6,490 bases of DNA from Albimonas sp051747505. Lineage in GTDB: Bacteria > Pseudomonadota > Alphaproteobacteria > Rhodobacterales > Rhodobacteraceae. This document shows, in pieces, positions 6,374-6,490 of the stretch. The stretch covers positions 1-6,490 of the forward strand of contig JBNJGE010000207.1 of the NCBI GenBank assembly GCA_051747505.1, read 5' to 3'. Numbering within the stretch: the first letter of the stretch is position 1; the number at the start of each line of letters is the position of its first letter. A model generated the notes under the pieces. It had not been told where the DNA came from. It worked only from the letters and a program-made list of their open reading frames with translations, and searched no databases. Both the position numbers and the translations under genes were made by a program.

Positions 6374-6490
6374 TCAGTCCACGAATTCCGCGCCGTCCTC
6401 GTCCAGCGTCAGGGTCTCGACGCTCTCGTCCTCGTAGCCGACGATCACCGTGTCGGCGATGTCGATGAACAGGCCCGTCTCGATCACCCC
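6374..6490 (-). CDS. rpiA: Ribose-5-phosphate isomerase A, C-terminal end (5' part outside window)
   Basis: Only the last 38 codons and the TGA at 6376-6374 are visible. The peptide opens with G-V-I-E-T-G-L-F-I-D-I-A-D-T-V-I-V-G, which matches the conserved G-V-V-E-x-G-L-F-x-x-x-A-D-x-x-I-x-G near the C-terminus of RpiA. It ends in an acidic tail, E-D-G-A-E-F-V-D. RpiA interconverts ribose 5-phosphate and ribulose 5-phosphate in the non-oxidative pentose phosphate pathway. Location just upstream of gor fits an arrangement common in alphaproteobacteria. The call rests on a short segment plus context. Confidence 0.8.
   Translation of the reverse strand, partial: GVIETGLFIDIADTVIVGYEDESVETLTLDEDGAEFVD

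Noticed and set aside
4603..6468. A 621-codon open frame on the plus strand, opposite gor and the start of hflK.
   Set aside because: It lies antisense to two clear genes. Its product is low-complexity (Pro-rich, then Gly/His/Ala/Asp-rich) with no recognisable domain, as expected for a shadow frame in very GC-rich DNA.
1..6490. Search for CRISPR repeats, insertion sequences, tRNA or rRNA genes and foreign-looking islands.
   Set aside because: No spaced direct repeats, transposase motifs, RNA gene landmarks or composition break were seen; the window is a continuous housekeeping region.

Overview
The DNA is very GC-rich, and almost all third codon positions are G or C. Gene content and order (rpiA, gor, hflK, hflC, a DUF2065 gene, degP) point to an alphaproteobacterium. 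Rhodobacterales or a relative is possible, but lineage rests on gene order and protein style only. All complete genes are recognisable housekeeping or stress genes. I see no mobile element, CRISPR array, RNA gene or defence system, and no clearly new protein system.

Layout, left to right. Positions 2-772 (+) hold the 3' part of a gene for a membrane-anchored protein that resembles a TAXI-type periplasmic solute-binding protein; it runs off the left edge. A strong hairpin at 785-814 separates it from a long minus-strand block facing it. Read in transcription order (right to left), that block is: the 3' end of rpiA (6374-6490), gor for glutathione reductase (4981-6333), hflK (3705-4883), hflC (2701-3705), a 60-residue DUF2065 membrane protein (2464-2646) and degP for a periplasmic Do-type protease (838-2322).

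How the genes work together. HflK and HflC form the inner-membrane SPFH complex that surrounds and modulates the FtsH protease. DegP degrades or holds misfolded proteins in the periplasm. The DUF2065 protein is a frequent neighbour of hflKC. Together they are an envelope protein-quality module. Next to it, gor restores reduced glutathione at the expense of NADPH, and rpiA belongs to the pentose phosphate pathway that helps make NADPH.

The most interesting content is regulatory. Upstream of hflK lies CTTGAA-N15-CCCATCT, a close match to a sigma-32 (RpoH) heat-shock promoter. Upstream of degP lies GGAAC-N16-CGTT, an exact match to the promoter consensus of the alphaproteobacterial general stress sigma factor EcfG. 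Both are on the correct strand at a sensible distance from the start codon, and both argue for start codons shorter than the longest open frames. A perfect 12-bp hairpin between hflC and the DUF2065 gene may shape expression inside the operon. All of these are sequence-based predictions.
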